The position numbers and the translations under genes are program-made. The notes beneath the pieces were generated by a model. It was not told the DNA's origin and searched no databases. It saw only the letters and a program-made list of their open reading frames with translations. Source: Marchantia polymorpha subsp. ruderalis (Eukaryota > Streptophyta > Marchantiopsida > Marchantiales > Marchantiaceae). Taken from it: a stretch of 64,000 bases of DNA. The stretch is from assembly GCA_037833965.1 (NCBI GenBank), contig AP031356.1, forward strand, positions 26,992,501-27,056,500. Direction: 5' to 3'. Shown here piece by piece: positions 34,301 through 45,900 of this stretch (position 1 is the stretch's first letter; each line of letters opens with the position of its first letter).

Positions 34301-35590
34301 GATGGTAGATAGAGAACGTTTGCCTCTACTTTGGTTCAAAGTGGCTTTTTTAAATGTGTTGAATGATATACCTAGTGTCATCAACTAATTCGAGGGAATC
34401 TCTTCTCTCATCTCGGAAGATGTAGTTTCTTCTCGCTCCAAGTATAAAACCTGCGATGTAAAGATATATGCAACAAGCACGCGTGGAAGTTCTTCGGCCT
34501 CTTTAGGAACAGAAAACAGGGTATACTTTCCGAAGACAGAGTGAAGTCTTATAGAGGCATAGTAAGCCGGAGGAGACTGCAATATGTGACATCAAGTCGT
34601 TGTCTTCAAATCACTCCAACATCATCTTAGAATTCATTAAGATCAACCAATCGATCATAGCTCTTTTGTTTGGTGGCACAAGTGTCAGCCAGTGCTCAGG
34701 TACAATGTTCAGTATGGACGCACATCGTGGCTGACTCTGATGTTGTGATGTTATTTTGGACCTCGTAAGAGCTATATTCTCTCTAAATTGAAATCTTCTC
34801 TATATCATTGAAAACTCTGTCACAGTGTTGAACAAGTCTTCCAGCGGTTGAGATATCGTCCTTTGGTTGCAGTTTGATCTGAAATATTAATTTAATTTAC
34901 AGTAATACCTGATATTATAACATTATCATGATACTTTGTAGAGAATTATATCATACTTAGAATTCTCACTGCTTCATTCATTTCCAATATATATCGAATA
35001 TCAGTATCCTGTTCAAAATCTCATCATATCAAAATGAGATATTTGTGAAAAACTTGTTCAACAAGTGTTGTATTTTACAAACCCTATCACTAGAGATTCA
35101 CCGCAATTTGAAACCTTCGAGTATATCGGTTTTGACTCCTTGATCCAAGTTTACATATATTTGTGAATTGTGGCAATTTTTAACACTTAAATTTGTATTT
35201 TAATTCCAAACTTAATGAGGTGTGAGTGCAAAAATCAAACATGAAGTTTCCAAACACAACAGAATTTGAGCTTTAACAATTTTTGTCATTAAAAAACAAC
35301 TTCAGTATTTTATGTTTGGTTTTTGGTTTTAAAAAATCTGATGATTGAAACTTTAACGATAGAGGAAGTGTATATAAGATTTGATCTCAATTGGCAGATC
35401 GATGAAGGGATACTGCAACCTTCTCCCTGCCGGATGAAGACCGCCGACGTTGTAGAAGAAAAACCGGACCTTGCTTTCCATTCCTTCGTACAGGTTGTAG
35501 TGATAAGTCAGCCAGCCAAGGATCTACTCAGCTCTGATCTTGCCAAACATCGGAGGTCCACAAAACGCATACTTATATGGCAGAGAAGCT
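31400..35590. other. Intergenic DNA, no supported gene
   Basis: AT-rich with scattered frames below 135 codons. The longest (33575-33964, plus, ATG start, 129 codons) has no domain I recognise and is within chance length. Confidence 0.45.
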
Positions 35591-35601
35591 GCACCATCCC
35601 G

Positions 35602-36387
35602 TTAAAATATTTCCAAGGTGTCATTGAAACTCCAAACTGCTCCCTTCGATTCGTAGAAAACGTCGGCAGTGACAGTGCCAGTGGATTGGATGTTAACTGC
35701 AAGCTTCAAGACCCCGCCGTTGCCGTCTTCTGCTACTGCAGTCGGAAAGGTACAGTTGACGATGGAAGGGACAGAAGGAGTAGGATTTTCATCGTACTTG
35801 ATGTAGATCATCTCTGCATTTGTTGTATTTACATCCTTGCCTCTCTGCTTCCACAGACAATTGCATACCGGCGTGTCAAAGGCCCTGCCAACGGCAGAAG
35901 TGAGTCCAACCAAGAAGAACGGATTTAGTGACAGCGTGTAGGTACTTAACTTGGCGTAGGGGTAGAGGGCGAAGCTCAGTGGCTGCAGAGCTTTTGGCTC
36001 ATCTGCCTCCTGAAGGCCTCCAGAATCCTGGCTTTGTGCACATGTACAATTCGGCAAGGACTAAGTGTACAGATCTACGTCTGGAACCTGAATTGCCTGC
36101 GAGCTCGCATTGATACATGCATCATTGTAAAACTCTGGTATATTTCCTACGTAACTGGGAGCCGGAGAAACAAATATCCTTGTCATGGCATCGATCGTGC
36201 CATCGACTTCATATTCATCATTGTAAAACTCTGGTACATTTCCTACGTAACTGGGAGAGGGAGAAACAGATATCCTTGTCATGACATCGATCGTGCCATC
36301 GACTTCATATTCAGCGGTTGCTGTATTGAAGATGTTGTAGCAGACTAAGAACTCTGTGAATTCTTCTGTAGAAGCGAAGAGATTAAA
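35602..36387 (-). CDS. Candidate exon(s) of an unknown protein with a 32-residue tandem repeat
   Basis: A polypyrimidine tract ending TATATTTCAG at 36388-36397 (minus) looks like a 3' splice site. From it the minus strand codes FNLFASTEEFTEFLVCYN, then two copies of a 32-residue unit (EYEVDGTIDVMTRISVSPSP...), then CINASSQAIQ. A TAG at 36061 interrupts the frame, but a 60-nt GT-AG intron (36028-36087) would remove it in phase and join to DSGGLQEADEPKALQPL. The rest has NPFFLVGLTSAVGRAFDTPV, CNCLW and VNCTFPTAVAEDG and ends at TAA at 35602. Upstream minus-strand frames (36430-36800) may hold earlier exons. I recognise no family. It could also be a pseudogene. Confidence 0.4.
36120..36311. repeat. 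96-bp tandem duplication, two copies, in frame
   Basis: Copies at 36120-36215 and 36216-36311 differ at only a few positions, for example GGTATATTTCC against GGTACATTTCC. The unit is a multiple of three and keeps the minus-strand frame, adding 32 residues. Confidence 0.9.
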
Positions 36388-37204
36388 CTGAAATATAAAA
36401 GACAGAGAGAATATTACAGCCACCAAACGCCAGAACTCCTATGTGTGAGCATATAATGATGTCGTTCTGCCAGCTTTCACCATCATTTCCGCACTCCTAG
36501 TTTCTCGATCTGAATCCAGCCGAGGCAGATCTCTGCACCGTGATTGTCCAAGCCTTTTCTGAGAACATCACCTTTCACTAATTTCTTCACCTGGTCCCCA
36601 CTTGCTCATGCTGATGACAAGACTGTAAACCCCGAGCTCACAGTGGACTGGACTTATAACTGACACCAGCGCGACGCAGCTGTTGATGAGGCCCCTGAGC
36701 AGATCAGAACCACTTGCATGCAGCAGTCCGCTCGATTGCTGCAGCAGCCTGAGTTCCCACTAGTCAGGACCCGGTGCTTTTGAGTTTACCTTCAGTCCGC
36801 CCTCGTAGATCCATTCTGTGAAGTAATCCTTCTCGCAGGATGTCGAAGTCATAACTCTACTCAGCTTTCTCTGCTGCGAATGTTGAGAGATCCAGCTAGA
36901 CCTCGTATAAATACTCGTTTTGCATGAGTGCATGAAAGGATTTACAGTTCTCCTCACAACTGAACAAATTTCTGTTCCCGCAGAAAGATAGATGGAGAGA
37001 GAGAGGTAAGATCCATACAAGCCCAAAGCCCCCAAAGCCCTCGCAGAGCAACCTTCTCGGATTGAACGACGGTGATGATGCAAATCTTAAAACTCTTCCC
37101 AGCAATATGGGAAAACAATTCAAATTAAGAAATAGCGTTGTTGTAGTATGCATGCATTGTTGTATGCATTGTTGTATGCATTCCATAGTTGCAGAATGCA
37201 TCCA

Positions 37205-37276
37205 GTCGTTGTAGTATAGTGGTAAGTATTCCCGCCTGTCACGCGGGTGACCCGGGTTCGATCCCCGGCAGCGGCG
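37205..37276 (+). tRNA. tRNA-Asp (GTC)
   Basis: A 72-nt cloverleaf. The acceptor GTCGTTG pairs with CAGCGGC (two G-U pairs), with discriminator G. The D arm has AGTATAGTGGTAAGTAT, the anticodon stem-loop CCCGCCTGTCACGCGGG carries GTC, and the T arm is CCCGGGTTCGATCCCCGG. No intron. A TTTT run at 37277-37280 is the Pol III terminator. The body follows the usual plant tRNA-Asp. The acceptor 3' strand has G where I recall A in many plants, which costs only a U-G wobble. Confidence 0.95.
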
Positions 37277-37480
37277 TTTTGCCTTCGAAGGCAGTGGTCT
37301 TTGTCTTATTTGCCGATCGCGACTGCAGACAGCACTACGTTACTCACCAACTACCGGTTGAGCAGCGGCCCCAGCCGAACCCATGACGCTGACAAACCCA
37401 GTACTTGCCCTTGAAGGCATTCGGAGGGATGGCGACACCTGTCAACATCGGAACGGTGATTCGGAAAACCCTATTATCCC

Positions 37481-37782
37481 GATGCAGCGGGCGGCGGCTT
37501 TGAGGAAGGGTCGGATGTGAAAGTCGCCTGCTTTTGGGGACGCTCAGTTCTACTTATTTAATGCTGGTTATCGTTCGAGAAGATCCCAATCTCATCGTCT
37601 TTAATACACGACATTGTTCGCCTTCTATCCTGATGCAGCGGGCGGCGGCTTTGAGGAAGGGTCGGAGGTGAAAATCGGAAAATCGGTTGCTTTTGAGGAT
37701 GCACAGTTCGACTTCTTTGATGCTGGTCACGGTTCAAGAAGATCCCAATCTCATCGTCTTTCACCCACGCCATTGTTCGCCC
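37481..37782 (+). repeat. 151-bp tandem duplication beside the tRNA gene
   Basis: GATGCAGCGGGCGGCGGCTT begins at 37481 and again at 37632, and the copies stay alignable to the end (AAGATCCCAATCTCATCGTC in both). Divergence is modest. The period is not a multiple of three. The plus frame of copy 2 reads FYPDAAGGGFEEGSEVKIGK, but copy 1 has no equivalent open frame, so coding is doubtful. Confidence 0.85.
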
Positions 37783-38023
37783 TTATTACCTTAGACCCAG
37801 GTCTGCTCTTCGGGTGTTCCATTCCTGTCCAACTATTTCACTCTGTTATGGACCTATCGAACTTGAGCGAAAATGCAATATGGACTGTTTTGCTTGATTT
37901 CTGTAAGCGCATAACTCAAAGGATTTTGACCTTTATTATATTTGTTGAATTAGATTATTAAGTTTAACGCTATAAGTTATTGCAGTCAAACAAGTTTTGA
38001 AGTGGGGGAATTGCAGATTTGAT

Positions 38024-38049
38024 AGTGCGCACTATATATAGTGCGCACT
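38024..38049. repeat. Perfect 26-bp palindrome
   Basis: The left half is AGTGCGCACTATA and the right half is its exact reverse complement. It contains two AGTGCGCACT palindromes around a TATATA core. As RNA it would be a stem, as DNA a cruciform or a symmetric protein-binding site. Confidence 0.95.
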
Positions 38050-38705
38050 GATTTCTTGCTGATGGGAACGTGAGCTGAATGGGAATACCCATTCTTTTGC
38101 TAGTAAATTTAATATTCCAATATTGATAATCAATAAGATTATTCAATTTTGAGTTACGAAAATAAGATACAGTACAAAAATAAACATTTAAAAATATAAA
38201 TAAAATTATGCAATATCAATATAATTGAAAATTAGTATTAATCGTTGAACATGTTATTGGAAGAGCCATCCTTTTTGATATTAACTCGGCCGTGACGTTC
38301 TGAAAAGAAGACTCACAGTCGATGGGGGACGGAAGAGTTTAGAGATTTGCTCGCTGAAACAGCCAGTTCTGATGTGAGGTCGTGCTTGGCAAGGGTATCC
38401 AGGGAGCTTGTGTGTGGGATTTCGGCCACAATCTGCGGAGGTCCTTCCAACCGTATGTTAATTTGTTCAGAGCTATAGGTTTTCATCCCCGAGCTCACGG
38501 GCTAATTTCCAGTAACTAAACGTTGTCGTTTGAAGTGATCAGAGCTACTTGTTCTAAAAACTTCATCGTCGTATGATTGGAGTACATCAGTTGCAGACAA
38601 AAGTTCACCCCCGTGCTATTCACCAATGTAATGATGCTTGGGATTCCTACTCCAGTAAGTTTCCGAGACTATCCATAGAACGTCTAGATCGGAGAGATTC
38701 AGTTA

Positions 38706-38789
38706 CGTCGTTTTGGTTTTCCGTTTTTGTGGCCATTCCACAAACTTTGGTTTGTGTGTTAGCCACGAAAACGGGAAACCAAAACTACG
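38706..38789. repeat. Long hairpin with 28-nt arms
   Basis: Arm 1, 38706-38733 (contains GGTTTTCCGTTTTTGTGGC), pairs with arm 2, 38762-38789 (contains GCCACGAAAACGGGAAACC). There are only about three mismatches, and two of them become G-U pairs in RNA. The 28-nt loop holds a smaller ACAAAC/GTTTGT stem. The size and pairing resemble a short MITE or a small-RNA precursor. There is no evidence of transcription. Confidence 0.8.
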
Positions 38790-39359
38790 GCTAGTACGGC
38801 TTGAGCTTTAGATATTTGACCTTTGGGTACCAACCGGATGGCACCCAAAAGTTCTTCTTGTAAATAAGTGCTGCAGTGCGAGGTTATTTCGACAAATATT
38901 TTTTATTGGAAGCGAAGTTGTAAGAAGACGGAGGTAAGAGTTACCGCTTTAGAATCAGAAAACTGGCCTAGTTTTGTGTTGTTGAGCCACATGTTTCCTT
39001 ATTCACATTGCTTTTATTTAGAAGAAAATGTGCTTCATGGTGATCATGCACTCTACTTCTTCGCTCAACCTAGTAAATACCCTACCAAGATACTCTCAGT
39101 TCGAGAATGGCCAATTTTTTTTCGCCTCTAGGGTTTACTTTCCTCTCACGAGGATAAATGTGATTTTTACTTTACTAGGCTCTTTTGAGCACTGGCTCGG
39201 GCTTTGGAAGACTTATTTATCCTAGTCATCCAAATATTCAACATGTAAACCTTGACAGTTGGCTGTAAGAAAGAAAATGATATGGAAGTGAACTTGGAAG
39301 ACTCGAAGAACTTGGGATTTCGACGTCGGGGCCAATCAAGGAAGAAACTGTCCGCGTAA

Positions 39360-39550
39360 ATGAAGCCAAGAATGCGAGAAATAAAAGTGATTTCAGCTAA
39401 AGTATACCCGGCACGGAGTGAACGTAGTGGTGTAGTTTAGGGGAGGGACGTCTAAAGAATACCCTGTAGGACTTAGAGCAAAGGTATGCTTTACCTGAAA
39501 TCATTTTTATTTCTCGCATTGATAGCTTCATTATAAAGCATACCTTTGCT
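39360..39550. repeat. Two interleaved inverted repeats
   Basis: Inverted repeat A is 39360-39402 against 39489-39531 (43 nt, about five mismatches, sharing AATGCGAGAAATAAAA and its complement). Inverted repeat B is 39477-39493 against 39534-39550 (17 nt, perfect, AGCAAAGGTATGCTTTA). B's left arm overlaps the start of A's right arm, so the two stems compete. The TACCTTTGCTATTTCATAC end of B recurs as a direct repeat near 39630-39646. Confidence 0.85.
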
Positions 39551-39659
39551 ATTTCATACCTTGTTGAACTTCTGGATGGTTGAACTAAGAATTCGAATCC
39601 GGGATATAAAGGTAGCAGTTCATATTGTACCTTTGCTATTTCATACGATGTTGCTAGTT

Positions 39660-39684
39660 CAGTCTTGGTCCGGGACCAAGACTG
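39660..39684. repeat. 25-nt palindrome with 1-nt centre
   Basis: CAGTCTTGGTCC, a single G, then the exact reverse complement. A partial copy (CTTGGTCCGGGACC) follows at 39704-39717. Confidence 0.92.
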
Positions 39685-42600
39685 CGTTACAGATGTCTTT
39701 CCCCTTGGTCCGGGACCCAGTCGCGACATTCGAAATCTAAGTTCAACCATTCGAAACCATGTTTCGATCGCCAATAGGCATGCTCTTACTCGAACCTTTA
39801 GAAGAAGCTCATGGTCATGTTGCACCCCGCGGAGGAGTATCACAGCAGTTAAGTTATTTGAGGCTCATGTGAGTTTGCTGACCACCGGCTCGCATGCATG
39901 TTAGATTCCTAGGTCCGAACTTTTTTCCAAATTGAAAATCGAGAAAAGTCCAAAACTTGATTTTTGTCTTTTTCTCCAGGAGTAAAATCTGCATGCAAAA
40001 GCTCAGAATTAGCATTTGTCAACTATTTCCATGTGTTCGCCTAATGTGATGCTAATATATGATGAAACACCGTGAATGATTGCTATGTGCTTGTTGCAGG
40101 AACCTGTACGTGTGAACCGTAACCCCTCAGACATTATAGTTGACATGTACAACTTACAAAAGTTCCTATCATTCTTCAATTCGAGATTTGGGGGTTGAGA
40201 GTTCAAATCTTTCCAACGCCGACGATTTCGTGGTCCTCCACTCAAATCTGGGAATAGTCCAACAAGCGCCAGATGTGAAAACTCCAAGGGGAAAAAGACA
40301 ACAGAATGAACGGGATTTTTGGCACGTATACCGAGAGCACCCGAAACTAAAGCGAGAACAAAAAAAACATAAAAAAGTATCATTCACATAGACGGGGAGA
40401 CTGATGCAAACAGCATGAATACTCTAGAATGGCATTTGAAATTTACAAAGACCGTGTTCCTCTAAAACAGTACTTTTCAAGCCGACTTCAAAACTAATTT
40501 CGGACTTAAAGACTGGATGATGATATCTGTATGCCGTGTTTCATAATTATCTGGATGCCTTTTGTGGGTATTGTGATGTTCTGAGAACATTCAATCATCA
40601 GACGTCAATTTACAAGTCTAATTTTCAATTTGCACTGAATGAATCACAGTACTTTGCTGTGCATATCTGCTCCTGACTTAGCACCCAACACATGCTGTTC
40701 ATATTGTGGACACGGGAGCCAAATCACTCAGGTTCGAAAACATGTCTCCCGGTCACTGATGTTGGGCTGTACGCCTGACGTAATTTCCGATGAAAAAGTG
40801 CAGGAATCTGTTGTGTGAAGTATTCTCTAATGGACTGGATACAACCTATTGGTTTGATGCTACTCCTAGTGACAACAAATGAGGTTTTGGCAAAACGTTG
40901 CATCAATTACGAGCAGCATTTGAAGAGGTTTTACGTCTACATTCAGGAGATGCTGATCCTTGGTCACTGGTTTCAATGCCAGAGTTGCTTCGATGGATCG
41001 GCTGTCTATTACACAACTAAGCCTGCAGAGGCACGTCCTAGATTCCTATGAGTCCCACACTTGCTCAACAAGCTCAACTTCTCGAGCAGGAAATCTCTGG
41101 AAAAACTGCCTTGAACACGGAAATCTGAAGGTTTGAAATCTGCTCAATTGCCACCGCTCACTATTTATGTGTCTATTGTTGCGCACCAGCGGTATGAGTG
41201 GTCGTCAGCCAGGTTTTGTGCCAACTCACCATGACTTTGACAAACTGACAGTAGAGAAGAGTCTTGTGCGGGGCTGATCTTTTCATACAAATTATGAGAT
41301 TGCAATTATGTATGAGTATGTAACTAAGTTAGCACTGAATGTTGCACAGCCCAATCAGGCTAGATGATATTCTGTATACTAGAACGATAACTTAGATAAC
41401 GTCAGATACACGTGAAGCCTGCGCCATATTCGACACAGAACACAAAATGAATATCCTGATAGGAGGGCTGGTATTTAAATGTAGTGGATGGGTAGGTACA
41501 GAGCATCCAGAAACCTCAGCCATTTCCAAATTTACAGAAGATTGAACCAGAGACGAGCATAGCCAGATGACAGCGCAGACAAACTGAAGTTGAGAGTGAA
41601 CTCTGCAACATGAAGGTATGAAGAGCTGGGAAACGTCATAGGTTGAAGCTGAAGTCGTGCCAATCGAAGTAACCAACCCGAGTCTAGGAGTTATTAACAT
41701 GCCTAACCGCCGTTGGGAATGATGTAAAGAACTGGTGGATCCAAATCGAAGACTGGATAAGTCTAGATAAAACACCTCATCGGGGAAAGAAGTCAGAGAG
41801 AATGTTGGTGTGCACGGCCGTGAGAAACTGGACCACGTCTTCAAACCAGCTCAACACCTTGAAATCATGACCAGCGATTACATGTGCAGCGGAAGTAATG
41901 AGCTGAAATGTGGTAAGATGAGCAGAGACAAGACGACATGTGATCCATTTGTCTTTGGTGTCTTCTAATGCTGTCACATAAAGAATATCACCAGATTAAG
42001 CTGTAGACGGGAAGAGAGCAGGTTCAAGAAATATGACCACAAACCCGTCAATACATAACTCTGTACAGGTTTCGTGTCTTTCTGTCCAAGCTAGACCCTC
42101 TAACGGAGTATCTAAGATTTATGCAAGTCGTTTATCTCCCATAATTGGTGGATATAAATCTTCCGATAGCTTTTCCTTGGAAGATTGATTTTTATCATCG
42201 AACGTGATTTTCTAGGCCACTGTCAATCTATCTCAATATACGCAGTTTAGAAAAGAAAAAAATGGATCATATCTACTGACAACCTGTAACTTCTCCATTC
42301 GTTAAGAAAAATTAGTGTTTCGTCAAACTATACTGTGCGCACTACAAACTCAACGTCATAATTGTCTAACATTTTACATCTCACACGGAGCTGTGAAGCA
42401 CAGCATTTCCATCTCTTCTAGGAGGTTGCATAATGAATGAACAATGTCGAATACGTGGAAAGAGTATAACAAAGTAGAAAGCTTTACTGGCAGAAGAGCC
42501 GAAACAAATCGTCTGCAGCTGCCTCCAACTTAATTCATATCAAGCAGGTTCTTTGACCTATTTATTTGCAAAGCTAGAGTTACCAGAGCAGGTGTTTGCC

Positions 42601-42889
42601 TCTTTGAACAGATATTACATGGTCTCCACCAGGGCGGATCAATAAGCCTTTCAATTCACGCCGCAAATGAAGTCATGTTCAATATGATCAAGCTGAGCAC
42701 TCCTCTCTAAAATTCAGAGGAAGAAGGCCGAATCTGAGTTCGAAAAGCACAACTCCAAACAATGTACGCATCACTTTTTCCTCAGAAGTAAATCTAGTGT
42801 ATTGCGACAGGGTCGAAGCACCCGAATTTCTCTTTCCTCTGCCATAAAGAAAGCATTGTGGTTTCTGGTTTCCATAAAAGGCCACTTAC

Positions 42890-42959
42890 ATTCGCCGCAT
42901 TTGCCACATCCGCATTCAGTTAAGAATAGACAACGATCTTCAGTGACTTCGCGTTGTTC
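42890..42959 (-). other. Possible exon encoding a Cys cluster
   Basis: On the minus strand an open stretch gives EVTEDRCLFLTECGCGKCGE and ends at a good donor (GTAAGT, 42884-42889). C-G-C-G-K-C-G-E-C spacing is metallothionein-like or small-Zn-site-like. There is no start codon and no downstream partner that I can assign, so this could be chance or a relic. Confidence 0.25.
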
Positions 42960-45900
42960 GGATTATGTGAGTATGGGTACTTGTAACCGCAGACTGGAGT
43001 TAATTTTTCAGAGCGGCGGCGTTTGATATCCAGAAACAGTTGTTAGAATGAAGATTGGATGATGTTGTAATCTTCAGAACGAATTCTGGCGACGCTATAT
43101 ACTACTCAGTTCCAGGCATATTTCTTGCAAGGGATTAGATTCTTCCAGGGTTATTCATTCAGAGCATGATATCACTGACGACGAGAACCGTGCAACGTAC
43201 AGATATGCACCAAGATTTAAACCCCTCTTCTCAATTGTGAGTAAAAGCAATGGTTCTCCATCTCAGTCCATCATAGCCCCTCAAAATCCAGATTGCAGCT
43301 GGTTTCCCTTGTACTCGTCCTTATCAGGCACCAACTCATACCATACATTCTGGTGGCGAAGTCAACAAACAAGGAGCAGCAATCTCCTCCATCGGGGTAT
43401 GCAACCTCTAAGGAGGTCACTGGAAAGATGCAGAGACATAACCCAGCCTAAGTTGGAGAAGTAACCAATTCGAGAGGATCTCCCATTCAAGCTGACAATT
43501 GGACAGTTGTGTGGTTTTTCTGTCTTGAAAGCTGTTCCAGCATCAGGGCATACGAACTTGTTTGACGACAGATGCAGAACATCAACTTCTAGCCACAAGC
43601 CAGATGATTGACTTTCAGCTGACATAGATATACATCTAGCACATTCCTCGGGACTGGAAACACCTTGTCTTTAAAACTGGTGAGGTTGAGGTCGGTGACA
43701 TTTGCCAATTCATCGAAAGTTGAATTGAGCCAACCAAAACAAAATCAACAGAAATGAAACTGTGAGAGAACAGAACTGACTAGGATATTAAGGCCCTTAA
43801 GCACAGTAAGCAAGTTCCGGTGAAGAGATAGCACTTGCCGGTTGGTCAAGTTATTCAAGCGACGATGATCCACATTGACGTTCTGCCTGGAGCGAGAGAG
43901 ACAGGAGGGATCTATCATAACAAAGCTCGTTGACATATGTATCATATCTTTCTCCTTTCAGACCACGGGAGAATTAGATGGCTCTGAATGGTTCGCTCAA
44001 GATAATCCTAGCGGTTGCTGAGATCTTGCATGAGCTCTAGAACAATCTATGGAGCGTTCCGATCTGCATCCCAACTTAGAAGATTTATGCAATGCACGGG
44101 ATAACGGAAGTCATAACAATCGCACCCAGTAGCCCTTTGCAAACGTGACTTAATCGATTGCCATTTGTCAGATCCAATTCCAATTCCAAGTCCATGAATT
44201 GGCTCAAGCATCGAAATGCCGTCGTCTCAAGAGACAAAAGTGGAGCTGCACATTGGTGAATGCCAAAAGTGTCCGGCACGAAAGTTCCAGATATTTATCT
44301 GCTAGTCAACCAAGGAGAAGAATGTCTATTGCATCTTCATTGTACTTTCTACCAGTTCCTTTCCAATCAAAGCTTCTGCACTGTTCCACCCAATCCGTTC
44401 CAGTTGGTGTGCAAATTAGGTGGAGCACATGCAAACTGTGAAGCTTGCGATTGCAAAATTTTCAGCAACTGCAAAATTTGTACATATTACAAAACTCTAT
44501 CTGTTGGCTACAACTGGAGGCTATCATGGTATATTCAACAGGAAAGTCTCAAGCATTTTAAAAATTTGATGTTCGTTACCCTTAAAACTTCTCACTCAGC
44601 TGGCCTGTGGCCTCGTCCTCCGTCAAAGTCAGTACAGTAATGCAGCCAGGAGGAGGATCAATTTTCAGTCGAGCTGAGCTAAGCTGACATTTGAGGTTTT
44701 TAGATTGTGGAGGACAAACTTACCCAAAGAATGATCAGATTATCGGGAAACACACACAACCAAAATCAGAATCTTAACATACGTTGATAATATATGAAAC
44801 AGAGGCAGCTTACGAAGTTACCCTAAACTTTAATCTTAGCTCATGTCGGGTTCTGAAGAACGGAGCGGATTGCAAACAGCGCTTCAACTCGAGTACGCAA
44901 GCAATGTAAATTTGTAAGCATTACTTTTTAGACACCAAGATGATGGAGAGTGTGAAGACTGCAGACTGAAAATCTGATCATCCGACTTGATAACTCGAGG
45001 CGCCAGCCTCCAGAGACCAACTCAAATCATCCAGTTTTCTGTCTGGATATAGACAGTTTTCCGTAGGATAATAGACAGAAAACTTAATTTGGCACATTAT
45101 CAGATGTCCCAAGATAGCATACGATCGAAAAACAGAGAGCACTAACTACCGATAAACATTACCACGTTCTGTAAGAAAAGTTGGAAGGTACAGAAAAATA
45201 TACCAACACTGAGATCGACATCTCCTCATCGTCAACGTGGAAGGATAAATGATACGATAATTCACATCACTCTCATTGATCCAATACGCACAAGGCCATA
45301 CGATAAATCTCAAGCTACTGATGCCTTTGAGCAAATATCCCATGTAGATCCTCAACTAAAAATATTAGAAAAAGGGAATGAGAGTGAACCGATCGAAAGC
45401 TACTAGATCGGGCGCTACTGGAGTGCATTTATATGAGACAGGAAAAGGCAGATCGCTCGGCACCTCCTTCAATGCCTATGGTCCTTGGACCCACAAGGTC
45501 CTTCGCTAAGTCAAGGTCAGACGCCCCAAAGCCAGCTTGTCAGGACATGAGCAGAGACCCGAAAGAAGGTCCTAAGATGCCGTTAGCAATGATAGAAGCC
45601 TGGCATTGTAAATATGTTCAAGTATAACGTGGGACCATGTACACCTTGTGCACATTCAGTCTTGACATCCTGACACGACACTGGGCCTATCTGAGTATGA
45701 AGTACCTTTGCTATGTGAGCTCTAGAGAAGACCATGGAATCTGTAGAGGTCACACACATTCCAATATCAAAAAATCCATCCAATATCAAAGCGAATCGTT
45801 ATTTTTAATTACGGATGGAATCCTCATGACTCATTTCTTTTTGCTTTCTTTGTTGTTGAGGGATGTTTGTATTACTTTGAGCCAACCTGTGTCCCATTAT

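Larger units (their letters stand above)
37785..42880. other. Gene-poor DNA with several inverted repeats
   Basis: No protein-coding gene that I can support. The notable content is the palindromes and fold-backs between 38.0 and 39.7 kb, listed separately. From 39.9 to 42.9 kb I see only short frames. Confidence 0.45.

Noticed and set aside
35323..35928. 201-codon plus-strand frame
   Set aside because: It overlaps the minus-strand candidate exon, which has a splice acceptor and an in-frame tandem repeat. The plus frame has neither, and I could not recognise it.
39590..39610. AATTCGAATCC resembling a tRNA T loop
   Set aside because: No acceptor, D or anticodon arms can be built around it.
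39397..39843. 148-codon minus frame over the fold-back region
   Set aside because: It runs through inverted and direct repeats, so its repeated peptide segments reflect the DNA structure and not a protein.
44217..44640. Cys-containing plus frames (GECQKCPARKF; ANCEACDCKIFSNCKIC)
   Set aside because: Suggestive of a Cys-rich protein, but the two parts are in different frames with no consistent splice sites, and no family matches.
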